From Amphirosellinia nigrospora (taxonomy: Eukaryota; Ascomycota; Sordariomycetes; Xylariales; Xylariaceae): a stretch of 64,000 nt of DNA. Shown here in pieces: positions 24,325-38,761 of this stretch (the first letter of the stretch is position 1; each line of letters starts with the position of its first letter). The translations under genes were made by a program, and so were the position numbers. The stretch covers positions 3,367,058-3,431,057 of the forward strand of contig SCHM01000003.1 in assembly GCA_004123355.1 (NCBI GenBank), written 5' to 3'. The notes under the pieces were generated by a model. It ran no database searches. It was not told the DNA's origin and saw only the letters and a list, made by a program, of their open reading frames with translations.

Positions 24325-25695
24325 ATGAGTGACCTCCAAAAGGCCTGGGCGAAGAACCGCCTTGGCGCGCCTGCCGAGACATTTGATGAGCGAGAAGAAG
24401 AGGAGATCGACACCGTCCCCGATATGCCGGAGCACTTTGACGACGATTCTTCTTCCGCTTCATCGGCCTCGTCGGCCTCCTCTACCGGAACCGTCATTCC
24501 CTCGCCTAGCCAGAATCTCTTTGCCAGATCTCAGGGGTAAGTAAATATGGTGTCGCTATTACGATTTACCTATGACTTACCTAATTGTTTATTTATTTAG
24601 TGTTCCACGGGGGCGAACGCTTCAACCCATACCATGGACTACATATTTCGAGAGGGAGTTATTCCTATGTGACGAGACCTCACCTCAAAGTCCAAGAATT
24701 CACGCATATCTCACCTCTCCCGTCGGCCAGGGGCCCCTCTTCGTCATGCATCACGGCGGTGGATCATCGGGTCTCTCATTCGCCGTCGTGGCGACCAGAT
24801 CCGCAAACGTCTGCCGTCCGCGGGCGTCTTCTCCCTCGACGCCAGGGGCCATGGCTCGACGACGATCCCCGAGGGACAGGGGTCGACCTGAGTCTCGGGA
24901 CGCTCGCCGACGATCTGTTCTCGGCCATCCAGCTCACGCGGCGGGAGATGAAGTGGGCCGAGCTCCCGCCCGTCATCCTCGTCGGGCACTCCATGGGGGC
25001 GCCGTGGTGACCGAGCTCGCGCGCGGGGGAGGCTCGGGAACGCGGTCCTCGGCTACGCCGTGCTCGACGTCGTCGAGGGCTCCGCCATCGACGCCCTGCA
25101 GCATATGCACACGTACCTCTCGACGCGGCCCACGGGCTTCCAGACCCTCGAGACGGGCATCGAGTGGCACACGCGGTCGCGGACCATCCGCAACTCCATC
25201 TCGGCGCGCACTAGCGTTCCCTCGCTGCTGAGTTTGCGCGAGGACGAGCCTGGCGACACACGCCCCTGGAAGTGGAGGACCGACCTCGCTGCTACGAAGC
25301 CCTATTGGGAGAACTGGTTCGCTGGTCTGAGTGGCAAGTTCCTGGCTGCCAGAGGTGGGAAACTCCTACTCCTTGCCGGCACTGATAGGTTGGACACGGA
25401 ATTGACCATTGGTCAGATGCAAGGTATGCATCTATCTATCTCTTTTTGCTCCTCTTCTCGGATTACTTTATGATAGGGCGAATACCTCCTTGTTGTGTGC
25501 ACGATGGCTGATTTTACTTATCGCATCTAGGCAAATACAATCTACAGGTCTTCCCCGAGGCAGGTCATTTTACACGAGGATTTGCCAGAAAAGACAGCCA
25601 TTTCACTGGTAGATTTCTACCGACGAAACGATAGGAGTGCGATGGTACTTCCACCCAAAGTGTCCGAGCTTCTCAAGCGAGGCGAGAAAGTCTAA
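24325..25695 (+). CDS. PPE1: Protein phosphatase methylesterase 1 (PME-1), multiple frameshifts
   Basis: Serine hydrolase that removes the carboxy-terminal methyl ester from the PP2A catalytic subunit. Exons: 24325-24536, 24601-25423, 25531-25695; introns 64 and 107 nt. Motifs: acidic/serine-rich N-terminus, oxyanion strand PLFVMHHGGGSSGLSF, SLDARGHGST, nucleophile elbow LVGHSMGG, RKYNLQ-like final strand (GKYNLQVFPEAGHF, with the catalytic His) and the C-terminus PPKVSELLKRGEKV. Frame breaks at about 24793 (CC, expected CCC), 24885, 24998, 25032 and 25568; each is repaired by one base. Corrected length about 400 aa. The 24750-25100 stretch is GC-rich and has the densest breaks. It is convergent with DUS2 (265 bases between stops). 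Confidence 0.9.
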
Positions 25696-25960
25696 AGAGG
25701 CATCATGAATTTGCAGAACATGGCAAATATTAATGTAGCCAACAGAGTGAATTTTGTTGGCGCGTGTGAGTACAACATGTATAAGCGGCCGTTCGGATAG
25801 ATGGCCTTTCCGACATTGATAAGCTAGTGTGTCTATAATGCATTCGAGTCCGTGTATATGCATCCCCAAATGTCGCCCTTTTCTGAGCCCCAAAACCGAC
25901 CATGCGGATTTTTCCATCGCTGAACGCCTTTAAATGTCATGATATCATGTGAGCGTAGCC

Positions 25961-27263
<1,303 letters not shown>

Positions 27264-28823
27264 GATGGCTTTTATTGCTCTAGCAAATGAAAACATCGCC
27301 CCAGTACGGAGAGAGTTATGTCTGATCATAGTGAAACCCAAAAACAAAAACAAAAACGCTGTCTTTGGTTAGGTTAGATGTCGAATCACCTGTGAACTTA
27401 GAACTAGGTTACTGTGTATGCCACTATCTGGAGGGCGAAAGTTCTTATCTTATCGTAGGGGACTGTCAGTTCCTCCTACAGTATGCGATGGGGTTTGCAC
27501 CGTCCGAATTTTGAAAGCAGGTACCTACCTAAAATCTTAAATCTAAAATTGAGGACCAGGCATGCATGTGTCACGGATTTAAGGTGCGCCAGGTACAGAA
27601 GCTTATTTCATGTTCTATTATACTACTACTAGGCAGGCAATGATGTTCGTGTTTTCTTTTCCATTGTTCATGTAGAACTATTCTACATACAATTGATATA
27701 AGGAGCACATTTTATCAGGCAAAGATCATCACTACAACCTTACCTACAGGACCTATTAATCAGTAACCTGTACCTGTTAATGGAGATTACCCTGAGCCTT
27801 TATTCCGGAGAGCACGGCAAGGGGATTGGCTAAGAATTAACATACGGTCTAGGTAGCCATAAAAATAGGTAGCAAGGGGCTGAAGAAGCACCCGGCGTTC
27901 TTGGCGCGGCAGTAGGGTACACGTAGATTGGTAAGGTAGCATAATATTGCGGGTAAGCAGAAATCCCGTAAGGCCTGTGGCCGACGTCACCTGCCATTCC
28001 GCCTTACCTACTTACATACACGACGGTTGAGCTGTGCTGATTCGTCCGTTTTTCTCGAATCCTTGGCATGCACAGCACACAGCAGCAGCAGTGCTAGGTA
28101 TACTAGTGCAAGATATACCGTATGACTTATAGTATACCTCCTCCTCCTCCTCCCACCTACCTAGGACCTACCTAAGGATCTATGTATAGAAGAGCCCTGA
28201 GAATCCTTGATAGGCTCCCGGTCCTTTTCTTTTGACTGCCACCGTACTGATTATTTATTATACATACCAATGGCGGCTCTCTCGCTACCCGCCTGTGCCA
28301 CATTTCAATCTCTATTGTCGCTCACTCGCCCTCTCCGAGATTCTTCATCTACACGTACATAATAGCACCTTTCGTATTGAAATACTGTACTACCCTTACA
28401 TTGAAGGGTGTTCTTGGCCCCATCAGGCACCACACCACGTATTCTGCTATTCACGGGGTTGATACGGGGGGCGAATACTCGCACGGAGCGAACTCGGTCT
28501 CGTACCCACCAAGCGTTGGCGTCGTCCACCAGGTTTACTCCCTACTTGCACTTGCACTGCCCATCTTATATGTACAATATCTTACCGCAAAACCCGAGAC
28601 CGCGCGGCCAGGGACTACGGCCGAGATTACTAAGGTAAGGACTGTCAAGGGAGACTTTGAGACCTAAGCGTCGGTGAACCAACAGCAGGCCTCAGCTTTA
28701 GACGGGGATCCCTAGGCTACCGGGTCGTCCATTCTGACAATTCTGTGTGTCTCAGAAAACGAGGGACTGTCTCACACGGTTTAGCTGTCTCGCCGGGCAA
28801 CTAAAAGCACCTTTCACGCCAAC
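27264..28823. other. Intergenic, about 1.6 kb, with CCT and CCTA tracts
   Basis: Divergent gap between DUS2 and the DUF8004-like gene. Contains a (CAG)4 near 28081, (CCT)n at 28139-28153, and CCTACCTAGGACCTACCTAAGG at 28155-28176. No gene recognised; short open frames at 28232-28667 show no domain. Confidence 0.5.
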
Positions 28824-31800
28824 ATGCCAGCCTCCCGTAAGTTTCAGATTCCTAGCGATCACCTCGTCCCTCCTTCATTAGTGCTGGCTTCAACACCTGT
28901 CTGTTCCCTCCCGCCTGATGCATACGAGCAACTCATGACATGGGGATTTGGACGGGCCTACACACGTCTCAGAACAGCCTGTCGATACCGGCCTCAACGG
29001 AGCCAGAACGGCCGAGAGGCACACGACTACAGAAGACCCCCATGCCGAGCATCAAGGACAGCCGGGACAATCTAGACTAAACCGCCTGTCGTCTATCCTA
29101 CGCCCGTCACTAATACATTTCGTTTTCAGACCAGTATGTACCTCATCGAAAACGCTTCCCGACGAGCCCACGGGCCCAAACCGCGTCAACAGCCTGCCAC
29201 TCCCACCATCGTCTGAGCTCGGCTTCTCCTTGGACGGCATAGTAGATGTGTCGCAGGACAGTAGCGCCCAGTCGACTGATCATAATGCTGCCCCTGGGGG
29301 TCGAAGTTCCACGCGGTTGCAGAAGCCCGCGCCCCCGCAATATGCTCCGCCGCCTCCTCCCCGTCAGGTTGTGACGCCGCCGCCGGGGTCAACCTCTGGC
29401 TTCACCTTCACCGAGACCAGACCATCACCACGGTTGCAGAAAGAGCGGAAGCAAAGAAGCAGCTCCGTCAATGCCAGCCCCAAATCTCATGGGCGATCAC
29501 CATCGGGTCTGATGCCCCAGCAGAGCTCGTCACCTCCTAACGGTAGGGCCAGGAGCTCATCTGTCCAACCCCCGGCCGCTCGGCCCCTGACGGATTCTGA
29601 AAATCATGGAGCGTCAACGACCGGCACTGTGGATGCGGTAGCACGCCCGGCTTCAAGTCACGGTAGCCAAAGTCCCACTCGTGACTCTAGTGAGCAACGT
29701 GGGAGGATGAGGAAGAGTTGGCTTCCGGGTAGAAGGTCGAGGTCCCAATCAATAGATACCCGACGGCAGGATACGGCAGCTGCTTGGATTCTCGGCCAAA
29801 AATCCGACTACAACACAGCTTTCCTCGCAAATAGTGAAAAAGTCCCCGAACTCTGGAATGAGCATGGCGATGTGCTTGTGTACCTAGATCCTAAGGGAAG
29901 CAACGGTTCGCCTTCCTTTAAGGTTCCATCATTCGTTACTGATCACTCTCTTGTGTTTGCCGACCTGATTGAAGCCGAAGGAGCCTCGAGCCCGGAGGAT
30001 CGAGCCCGTAGTTTTAGTGGTCGAGATAGTCTCTCCGTATCGGATGCAACGCGAGGGGTATACTCACCTCCACTCTCACCCCCTATTCCCGATTATGAGG
30101 CCGATGAACTGCGACTCTATCTCCCTGTTTCCATGTCGACGCCAGGCATAGGTCCGAAGCTGATATGGAACGGTTGGTGTCAATTCGAAACATGTTTGCC
30201 CTCTTAACAGGTCAGCCATTGGTCGCTACAAAGTCCCAGCCCACCATCTTTGCCGTGGTTCTCAATATCTCTAGCCTGCTTAAGGAATTTCAGTTCACAA
30301 ATGCAGACGGCTCTACTTTTGGGACGCTGCGGAAATGAGCTTTGGTTTCTTCACAGAACAGATGGGGCTGGCCGACGTGAGGCAGAGCAGGGAAAAGACT
30401 CTTGAATCCCTCATTTTAGGCGAACGGATGCGCTTCATGGATCTTTACAATGAGGCTTTTGCTCATGCTGTAGGCAAGTACTCGGCCATGCGTGATCTTC
30501 GCTCTCCCTTGTGGGACCAGGTATCTCCGACCACTCGTCAACGACTGGAACGCGCCCATTTTGACCTCGTAGGACGCCAGCATGGCGTCAACAATCGGCT
30601 CGAATCCTTTGACTTCCCCGCATTATTCTCTGGCACAGCAAATTCTACATCGTCAGTTGAATACAGGGACATCAAGTTTAATGCCTGGCGAAAATCGTTT
30701 CTCCGTATGAGGCAGTTCGTCCTAAATTATTACAAGTCAAGCTTCGGAAGCTGGCCGCCTAAGGCCCGCAGCAAGAAAAACCCATTTACAGAGAGTGGTC
30801 TCAACCGTCAGGTGCTCAAAATTCTATATTCGGACTTCTGCGCGCTCTATGACCTACTTGCCGATCGAGAGTCTCTGACTACGCGAATGATCGACCAGAG
30901 CGCGGACGACATCAGTAAGGACAACCAGAATCCGCGAGGTTCAGCCATGCGAAAGATTTTGGGCGAATTTGATCAATCCTCACCACCCGTACTTCCACCG
31001 ATTCCTTTCGATCTCCCCAAGCTACCCGATATGGCGACCGTACAAGAGAATTTCCATGATCTATCTCAGAAAGAACAAGCTAAATTAGTGAAAGGCTTAC
31101 AAGAGTATCAGATCATCCTTATTCTAAATAAGGCCTATGATTTCGACACAACCAGACTGGGCATTCCCTTTTTAGAACAGTTTAAAGAGTTTGAGCTTAA
31201 AGAAGCGAAAGGGAAAACGGTTGACGACATGGCTAATCACCGCCTCGGCTACTGGCTATTTCTTTACGTAGTCACCCAATCTCTGCCCATGCTTGTGGTC
31301 GATGCGCCTGGATTGAAATTCACTGACGGCGTTGAATATTTCCTCTGCCAGCCACCAAAAGGGACATCGCCGTGGATGGAAGATGCGCCAGCGGTGCGTA
31401 AAAGGTGGTACGAGGTAGCAGGCGGCGGTGGTCTAGTGGAACTGTCGGAGGATGCAGTTGAATTCGGAATTGAAGGCATCTACCATCGGAGTCATTGCTG
31501 GTTGGCAGCGAAACGATGGGAGGTTGGGGACTACACAGGTCCCCCCTTCCTGCCAATGACACCCTCGCACCTCTGGAAGCACCACAGTCTGTGTTTGAAG
31601 ACATGGACCCCGGAATCACGGCCAGCCCATCGCTCGTGCCACGGACAGAGTCGCCACTGGGTGGCCCGCCCGGGCTCGCCCTTCGTAGTAGGGGAAGCTC
31701 ACCTGCGGGAAGATACTCGTCGCACCGCAGTAGCATCGCTATAGGGTTAGAGCCAGTTTCCTTACCCCCAGCGGGCCATCGCTTGCAGGCTCCCGTATAT

Positions 31801-32018
31801 CTAGTGCTTGGGGTTCGCCAGGTGGTCCACGACCCACAAGTGCCGCGATGGATCGTAGTAGGTCCTCGGGCAACTTATATGGTCTTGCAGGATCTCAAGC
31901 TCGTGGAACGGACTCAAGAAGTAGCTCGCGGCAGGATTCTGCAGGGGGGAGCACATTTGATGATATCTTGAAAGACATGGGAGAGGTAAAACCAAAGAAA
32001 AAGAAAGGTTTATTTTAA
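28824..32018 (+). CDS. Large fungal-specific protein (DUF8004-like), frameshifted
   Basis: Uncharacterised protein of about 1,000 aa found, as far as I recall, only in filamentous ascomycetes; I attach the DUF8004 name from memory with moderate confidence. Start at 28824 (MPAS) followed by a probable first intron (GTAAGT at 28835); the N-terminal exon joins are uncertain. 29000-29760 is Ser/Pro-rich and disordered (PPQYAPPPPP, RSSSV repeats). The conserved part begins WILGQKSDYNTAFLANSEKVPELW, continues DMERLVSIRNMFALLTGQP, EMSFGFFTEQMGL, and LGYWLFLYVVTQSLPMLVVDAPGL, and ends near YHRSHCWLAAKRWE. The last 130 residues are Ser-rich and end DDILKDMGEVKPKKKKGLF. Frame changes occur at about 30160, 30327 and between 31500 and 31950. 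No catalytic motif, signal peptide or membrane segment is evident. Confidence 0.7.
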
Positions 32019-33693
32019 CCAGTAATCATAGCATACATATTTTGGATCAGGAAGCAACGGCGCATTTGGTTGTGAAATTCTCTTAACATCGGTATAAACT
32101 GGATGGGTAAAGACGAAAAAGAGGGCAAGAGTGGATATCGCTCACAAGCATATATATATACATATGGTGGGCTTCTGGCGTCTTTCAAGCAGTGTAACTG
32201 CTGCGACAGCAATCTCTCAAACTCAGAGCATCTACATCAAATAATTTCCGCGGCGCTGGGTATTCGAACTACAGCAAGATCTAGGAGCATCGATAATGGC
32301 GAATACAAGGCACAATAGAGAGCTACATATGATATAGATTTAATGAGGGTAGATTCTAGTCATTGATGCTGCACCGCTTATTTTATATTTAAAAGTGCTT
32401 CATGAATCTCCCAAAGTCATAGTTTATTTGTTTAAGTATGTATACTTTGAATTATAGCTACGCGATTTGGGTACATGCCTTATTCACTTGATAGCCCCAC
32501 AGATTTCTTAGTATAAAGGTAATACCTTGGTAGGGTATCAAACCTCGAAGAGGTGTTGTGTCAATAACATCATCATGATCATACCATGTAGGCTTGTGCG
32601 CCGTTGTGACTATAGGTACTTACTGTTACACTAGGGAGGTACTCTGTTGTTGTTATTTATGCGACTTCTGCCTTGCTTCATTAGGATGACAACTGGCTGG
32701 GCGTATGTGGTGTACTTAAGGTTGTTTAGGTTAATGTACTTAGCCAACCTCCACTACAAAAAAATTCCGAGCCAACGCTTGCTGCATGTGTATCCATGAC
32801 GTTTATGCAATGCAACCATAATAAACAGTTTTATTGTAACAAGGTTTCCTTCCACGGCGTCTTTTCAGTGATTATAACTCGCAAGCTAAACACACAGGAC
32901 ACCTAAAGTCAAAAAGTGAACGCCAAGCTAGCTACATACATGACTAACTATACCTGTATGTCTGATATTGTGGTACCTGAGGTATCCTTTGAATGGCGCT
33001 TCGGCCTAGGTACATCGAATCACCCAATAAAGATAAAATACACAATGTCTTATGGATGGTTGCCAATCACGTGGAAGCCCACCCTGATGTACCTGCCGAA
33101 GCGTGGTTCGAACAGGTATACCGGAGGTAGTGTAGGTAGTGTGCAGGGTTTACGGGTACTACTGTGATTCAGTTGCTGGGGCGGACCACTTTTTCAGGGC
33201 GAGTCTCTTGCTGGAGGTTGGAGGGGGATGGATGCCCATTTTCTCGGGTGCCAACATGTGGCTCCGTCACAGCTTCAATTGATATCAACCACAGCTCACC
33301 TGACTTTACTCTTCTGATCTGCCACTGCCACAACCACAACCCTGCCGCGGCTCTCTTAGACCTCGCCACTATATAATTTCTCGTGAACAGCTCCCGCAAC
33401 CTCTGTTTTGCTCATCGCCTCAATAAAACTACAGTCAAATAGCCTCCTTCTCCAGATCCATATCTTCAACCGCGCAGTCACCGCAGCAACGAGCTTCACC
33501 TACTACTTGACTCGTCTCTATAGAATAATTAATCTTCGCATCTGAATGTTCATCTCTATCTTGCTCCTGCGCATGAGGGGAGTTTGGAGCTATTAAACTT
33601 CTTAGGCTAGGTCTGCCGACTGACTGACTGCCTGCCTGCCTGGATGTATGTCTCTAGCAGTTGGTAACGCCAGCCTCGAGGCGCTTTTCACCA
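32019..33693. other. Intergenic, about 1.7 kb
   Basis: No gene recognised. Short open frames at 32916 and 33164 lack features. The last 350 bases are pyrimidine-rich and probably form the kinase promoter and leader; 33612-33650 has a CTGACTGACTGCCTGCCTGCCTG-like tetranucleotide tract. Confidence 0.5.
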
Positions 33694-36600
33694 ATGGACA
33701 CCCCTCAAGACACGCAGGCCACACAGCAAGGTAGACTTCCTTCCACCTTCGTCATCCCGTCGGGATCTGAACCGACTACTCAAGCAAACGTGATGTGCAT
33801 GCAACTGACTGCTTTCCTTCCTCTCTAGCCACCAGAATGTACTCGATCCTCGAAGAATCGGCCAGCAGAATTCAGGCTTTTCGGACCAAGATGTTTCCGA
33901 CATAATCTGCCTACTCTATCCAATGTCCGAAGCCGCCAGCCGGGAGGTCCAGAGAATCGCTTCTTCGCCTGAGTACTCCCGCCACACAGCTGGAAGATAT
34001 ACCGCCGATGCTATCGACTCGGATTTGTCCAACGAAGACGATGCCCGCGAGTTCGGCCGCACCAGCCGCATAGGAGACCATGCCCTTGTGTTGCGGCTGT
34101 CTTCTGCTCTGAAGGACCCCAGCCTAGGTTTCACTTTCGGCCGCAACCGCGCCCGCTGCGACTTGTATTTTGCGGGCGACACTGGCAGGAGACTGAGTAA
34201 TATACATTTTCGCATATTTGTGAACAGCTACGGGAGTGTGTTGCTCGAAGACCAGTCCACGAATGGGACTGTTGTTGATGGCAAACTACTCCGAATGCGG
34301 CCCGATCCAAATACACACACAGGCGATCTACTTCCCACAAAGCGCACGCTCGAAAGCGGTTCAACCATAAAGATCGTTATGTCGGAAAATAAATATGATC
34401 TTGGATTTCTAGCGCGGATACCTCGTCGCGAAGGAGAATACGAAGATGCGTACATGCGAAATGTAGCGTCGTATCTAGTCAGGCTCAACGGTACCGATGA
34501 CGTAGATAAAACCATTGGCCCCGGACCGGGCGGTCATGTAAGACACTCCAGGCTATATTTGTGAAGTACAGTGGCACTAAACTTCTCAAGGTGCAGCTGC
34601 TCGCTCCCACGAGGGGAGTCGGAAGGCACAATCAAGATGGGAAGCCCCTCCTTCACAGGCCCTCGGACCGTCCTCGTGAGTGGCGTGGTGGCGAGAAGTA
34701 TGCGCGAGTTCGTGTTATCGGCCAAGGCGCATTTGCAACTGTTTACCAAGTTACCTCAAAATTCGATGGTTCTCCCTACGCAGCAAAGGAGCTCGACAAG
34801 CGGAAGTTCATGAAGAATGGCGTTCTGGACCAGAAAGTGGAAAATGAGATGAAAATTATGCAACGGGTCAAACACGTAAGTAACTTCCTCCATATTCTCT
34901 GTTTTTATTCTAACTCCTTCAGCCCAATATCGTTCAGTATATTGAGCATTTTGATTTGAACTCGCAACAATTTATAATTATCATGGAATATGTCCCCGGT
35001 GGAGACTTGGGTAAATTCATTCACGATCACGGTGCCATTGCTGAACCGCATGTTAAGACCATCGCCAGCCAACTGGTCGATGCTCTCGGATATCTCCATG
35101 AGAATAAGATAACCCACCGTGATGTCAAGCCAGACAATATCCTTATTCATTCAACAAATCCTCTTGTCGTCAAGCTTACCGACTTTGGACTATCCAAAAT
35201 GATAGATACTGAGCAGACGTTTCTTAAAACCTTCTGTGGGACGCTGCTGTATTGCGCTCCAGAGGTATACACTGAATACTCATCATATGACGACAATGGT
35301 AGGCGGACTAATAGGAAGAACTACCGGCTTGTCGACAGAGAAAGATATGATCATGCGGTAGACATATGGTCTCTTGGCGGCGTATTATTCTACACCCTTA
35401 CCGGCAGGCCACCCTTCCCCGTTGAGAATGGGACCACATACACCGAATTATTAGACCATATCATCAAGACACCTCTGAACACCTCGCCCTTAACTAAATA
35501 TAATATCTCGGATTATGGTATCCATTTCCTTTCTCGTATGATTCATGTCCGGCCAGAGACTCGGGCCACCGTTCGAGAGCTCGAGTATCATCCTTGGCTA
35601 GACGAGACTCGTACTCTTTCTGAGCAAGACTTTGATGCAGATTTAGGCCAATCGGCTTCACAACTCAGTCTTACTGACCAAAAGCAAACCCAGATTATGG
35701 ACATGGGCGCGAGTTCTCTTCGCGAGCCCGAACCTGACCTTTCTATGGATTCCGAAACGGAAATAGAAAATTACATGCTCGAGCAGCCTAATATCCCAAG
35801 GTTATTTGGGGAAGTTTCAGCGGTTGGCAGTTCTGGTGTGATCCCTGAAGACCGTTTGAATCTCCCCGTGTCTGACTCGAGTTTTGGCGAGACGGAACGG
35901 TATGGATCCGAAGTCCGCGACAGTTTTGAAGAGTCCGACGACTTTTCGACCCCACGGGAGGCTGTCCGTCCCTCGCAACCAGACAATTCCCGCAGCGCCT
36001 TTCTCGGAATAGGCTCACAAAGCTTAGGCGGCGCTTCTTCGATCCTCGAAATCTCAATATGAAGTCCGTCATCAATGTTGATCTAGAATTGACGTCATCA
36101 CGCATTAGCAATATAGCCACGAGCAAGAGGAAACCAAGTAACGACACGAGTGACGAACACGATATGTTAAACACAAACTTCAAACCTTCATTCAAAAGAC
36201 TGAAAATCTGAGGGAAATATTGAGGCCTTAGAAGATGAGGATGTGTTGCTTGCCAGCATGCCTCAGATGGTTAAAAATGACACAGGCCGACAGATTGATT
36301 ATCCCCAACACAAAATGATGTATTGGGACGGCCAGGACGAACAAACTTGGCATCTAAATTATCCGGAAATGACTCTTCTCCAATATAACGCATTCGAACT
36401 CGCCGCTAGGAAAAGAAATGACGAGTTCGGACCAGACAAGTCACCCCTCTGGGACCTTGCAATGAAATATTTTCCTCCGACTCATGTCGCAAGAAAACGA
36501 CTGGCGGCACACATACGTGCAACCAAGAGAGCTTACTCATAAAGGTTTGGTGGAAAATCAGACAATTCAGACTTGCCACAAACCGCTCCATTAGATAATG

Positions 36601-37497
36601 TTGACAATCGGGTTTGATTTGAAGCTTTGTCTTTCAGCATCGAGGAACATCTCTTATTGAGCATGCCGTCAACATCAACAACGATTCATCAGCCTAGAGC
36701 AGATGTCGTGTGTTCAAGTCTATGTCGGATTCCTTAGTGTTGGATATCTCGATCCCTCTTCAAGACCCAATCTTGTCATGGGGCCGGAGGGAGTAACACA
36801 GTCATTTATCAACAAATTCAAGAACTCAGAGTACCAAAGAACGCTTTCAGGATTTTGTTATGGAGGGAGGGCTACACAGCTTCCGCCGATGAATTCAGGC
36901 CATGGGATCCGGCACGGTCGGTCACAAGCCGTTTGATGCAAGCTTCCCCAGAGCCAGACTCATACGCATTCTACATTGCGACTAAAGCAAGCAGTGGGAT
37001 CCACATTAACGGCAACCTGCTACCATCCCGAGCCAAAGAATACTACGGCCGTTTGCAAGTATTGGATGAAGCTGTACCACGGTGACCGTGTCGTGTTCTG
37101 GGGAGACGAGGGCCGAAGTCAGAGGGCCGGGCTCAGATTTGAATGCTCGTGGGGCGGATCATCGATAACGAGGCCGATCGACGAACCGCCAACCTGCGTG
37201 CCAGCACCTATAGCTCATAAACTCGATCGTCTCTGGCCCAAGGCTGATAAATTATTTCGGCATTCTCGAATCAAGGAGAATGCGCAGATGGACCACGAGA
37301 CGAGAATGCACAACATGCTTAGAGAGCGAGACCGTTGTCGAGCGTTTGAACAACGACGTTTGGAGGCGATTCAAGGATTGTCCCAGCAAGAAGCTCCTCA
37401 TGAAGCGTTGCCTACCAGAACCACACTTGAACGCGCTCGAACCGGACCTCCAGTCCATCGATTTGCACCGCCAGGCCGTGTTCAAAGTAATCGATGA
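33694..37497 (+). CDS. Checkpoint kinase of the Chk2/Rad53/PRD-4 family, FHA-kinase-FHA, frameshifted
   Basis: DNA-damage checkpoint Ser/Thr kinase. Start ATG 33694 (MDTPQDTQATQQ), intron 33731-33828, then the N-terminal FHA domain (about 34080-34420: FTFGRNRARCDLYF, LSNIHFRIF, LEDQSTNGTVVDG). The kinase domain (34700-35600) has IGQGAFATVY, YAAKEL, intron 34876-34922, THRDVKPDN, LTDFGLSK and CAPEVY, so all catalytic residues are present. A long acidic Ser-rich linker follows. From about 36740 a second FHA-like domain appears across frames: LSWGR, NTVIYQ, ELRVPKNAFRILLW, SSGIHINGNLL, LYHGDRVVFWG. Frame breaks: near 33835, 34560, 36055, 36211, 36543, 36640, 36730-36800 and 37040. The end (37497 or, in another frame, 37564) is uncertain. 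A basic nuclear-localisation-like KRKPS/FKRLK lies near 36130-36200. Confidence 0.87.
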
Positions 37498-38761
37498 GAG
37501 CCAACTATGTCGTCCTTTAAATGGATCTAATTTCGTCCGCCACACATATCTTCCTTCAGATTGAAGCGATAGCGCAGCGCTAACTAGTGGGTATGTATAA
37601 AGGGATTTCAACATAGACCAACATACAGTTCCAACTGCATGCCGCTCACATGCAGTGAGCTAAACCGGTCGACTTGACATATTATGTTTCATTATATTCT
37701 CCATGTACCAAAACGCAGCCGTTATATACATTTAGGAGGAGAAACGAATCTTGTCAAGAAGCTGTTAGATGTTGCAAAGCGAGTTCACTATGTACCATCA
37801 TTTACCCTAATAGCGACAGGAGCGCATATCAAGTTAATCTAGGTAGTAAAGACATTGTCAAGTGGAATCCATATCCGTGCCACAGCCCCGTGATTATTCG
37901 AAGCCTATGGTACCATTTTGAGTAATTATCAACTTCGAAGGCGATTTCCCCCCCCTCTTTAGAGATATTGCTACGTCCTTGTATGGCTTGGCTTTAGATA
38001 CACTCTTTCTCTTTGTGTTGACTTTGTTTCGTAGTTTGCACGGCAACCATAAGACGAAGCAATAGGGCAGATGGCATTAACTACTTAACCGTATAAGCAA
38101 TCTGGAATAAACAAACACATCTATAATCAGGTGACTACTAAGTACCTATGTTGGGCACCTACCTACCTTAAGGTAGCTAAAGGTAATAGCAGGGAGTAGG
38201 TACATACCCAGTACTGGCATTTGCTTTAAAGGTAGCTACCTCGTTCGAATTCCTACATGGCTTGCCATTCTACACGTGCACTTCCTGTCGATAACTTCGT
38301 TGAGAAGCACTTGCTCTCGGTGACTCAACGATATACGAGTCTACACTCAAATTTTACCTTGACTTTCTAATCTGTTGCAGGTCAACACCCACTTGACCAA
38401 CAAACTTTTCAGCCCGCAACACCACCTTTCCGGTCTCTCTCTCCTACTCTTTCCCCGTCCTTCACTCGCTTCAAATCTTCGATCCCTTCTCTGCCTCCTT
38501 TACGTTGCGTGCCGCATGTTATTTTCTTCGTGCCACCTCCGAACCCAACTTCTGCGCCGAATGATTTCCGTCGAACGGGATTTTTTCACGTCACACCTTC
38601 TTCACCTAGTCACACAATACTCCCTCGCCCGTGCTTCCAGCCTTCAACTAAGCATCAGCAAGCACACCGTGCGCTACCCCGATCTGTTCCTGCTTTCAAT
38701 GTCTTCATCGGCTGGAGGACTTGCTTGAGCTTCGTCCTATTAGTGCCCATACTGCCACACA
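37498..38761. other. Intergenic, about 1.3 kb
   Basis: 3' flank of the kinase and promoter/leader of the next gene. 38150-38240 carries several CCTACC...GGTAG tracts; 38395-38740 is pyrimidine-rich leader-like sequence with chance open frames. Confidence 0.5.

Noticed and set aside
33080-33130. GGTTCGAA box suggesting a tRNA
   Set aside because: No matching A box, no cloverleaf pairing. A similar reverse-strand GTTCGAATC near 43030 also failed.
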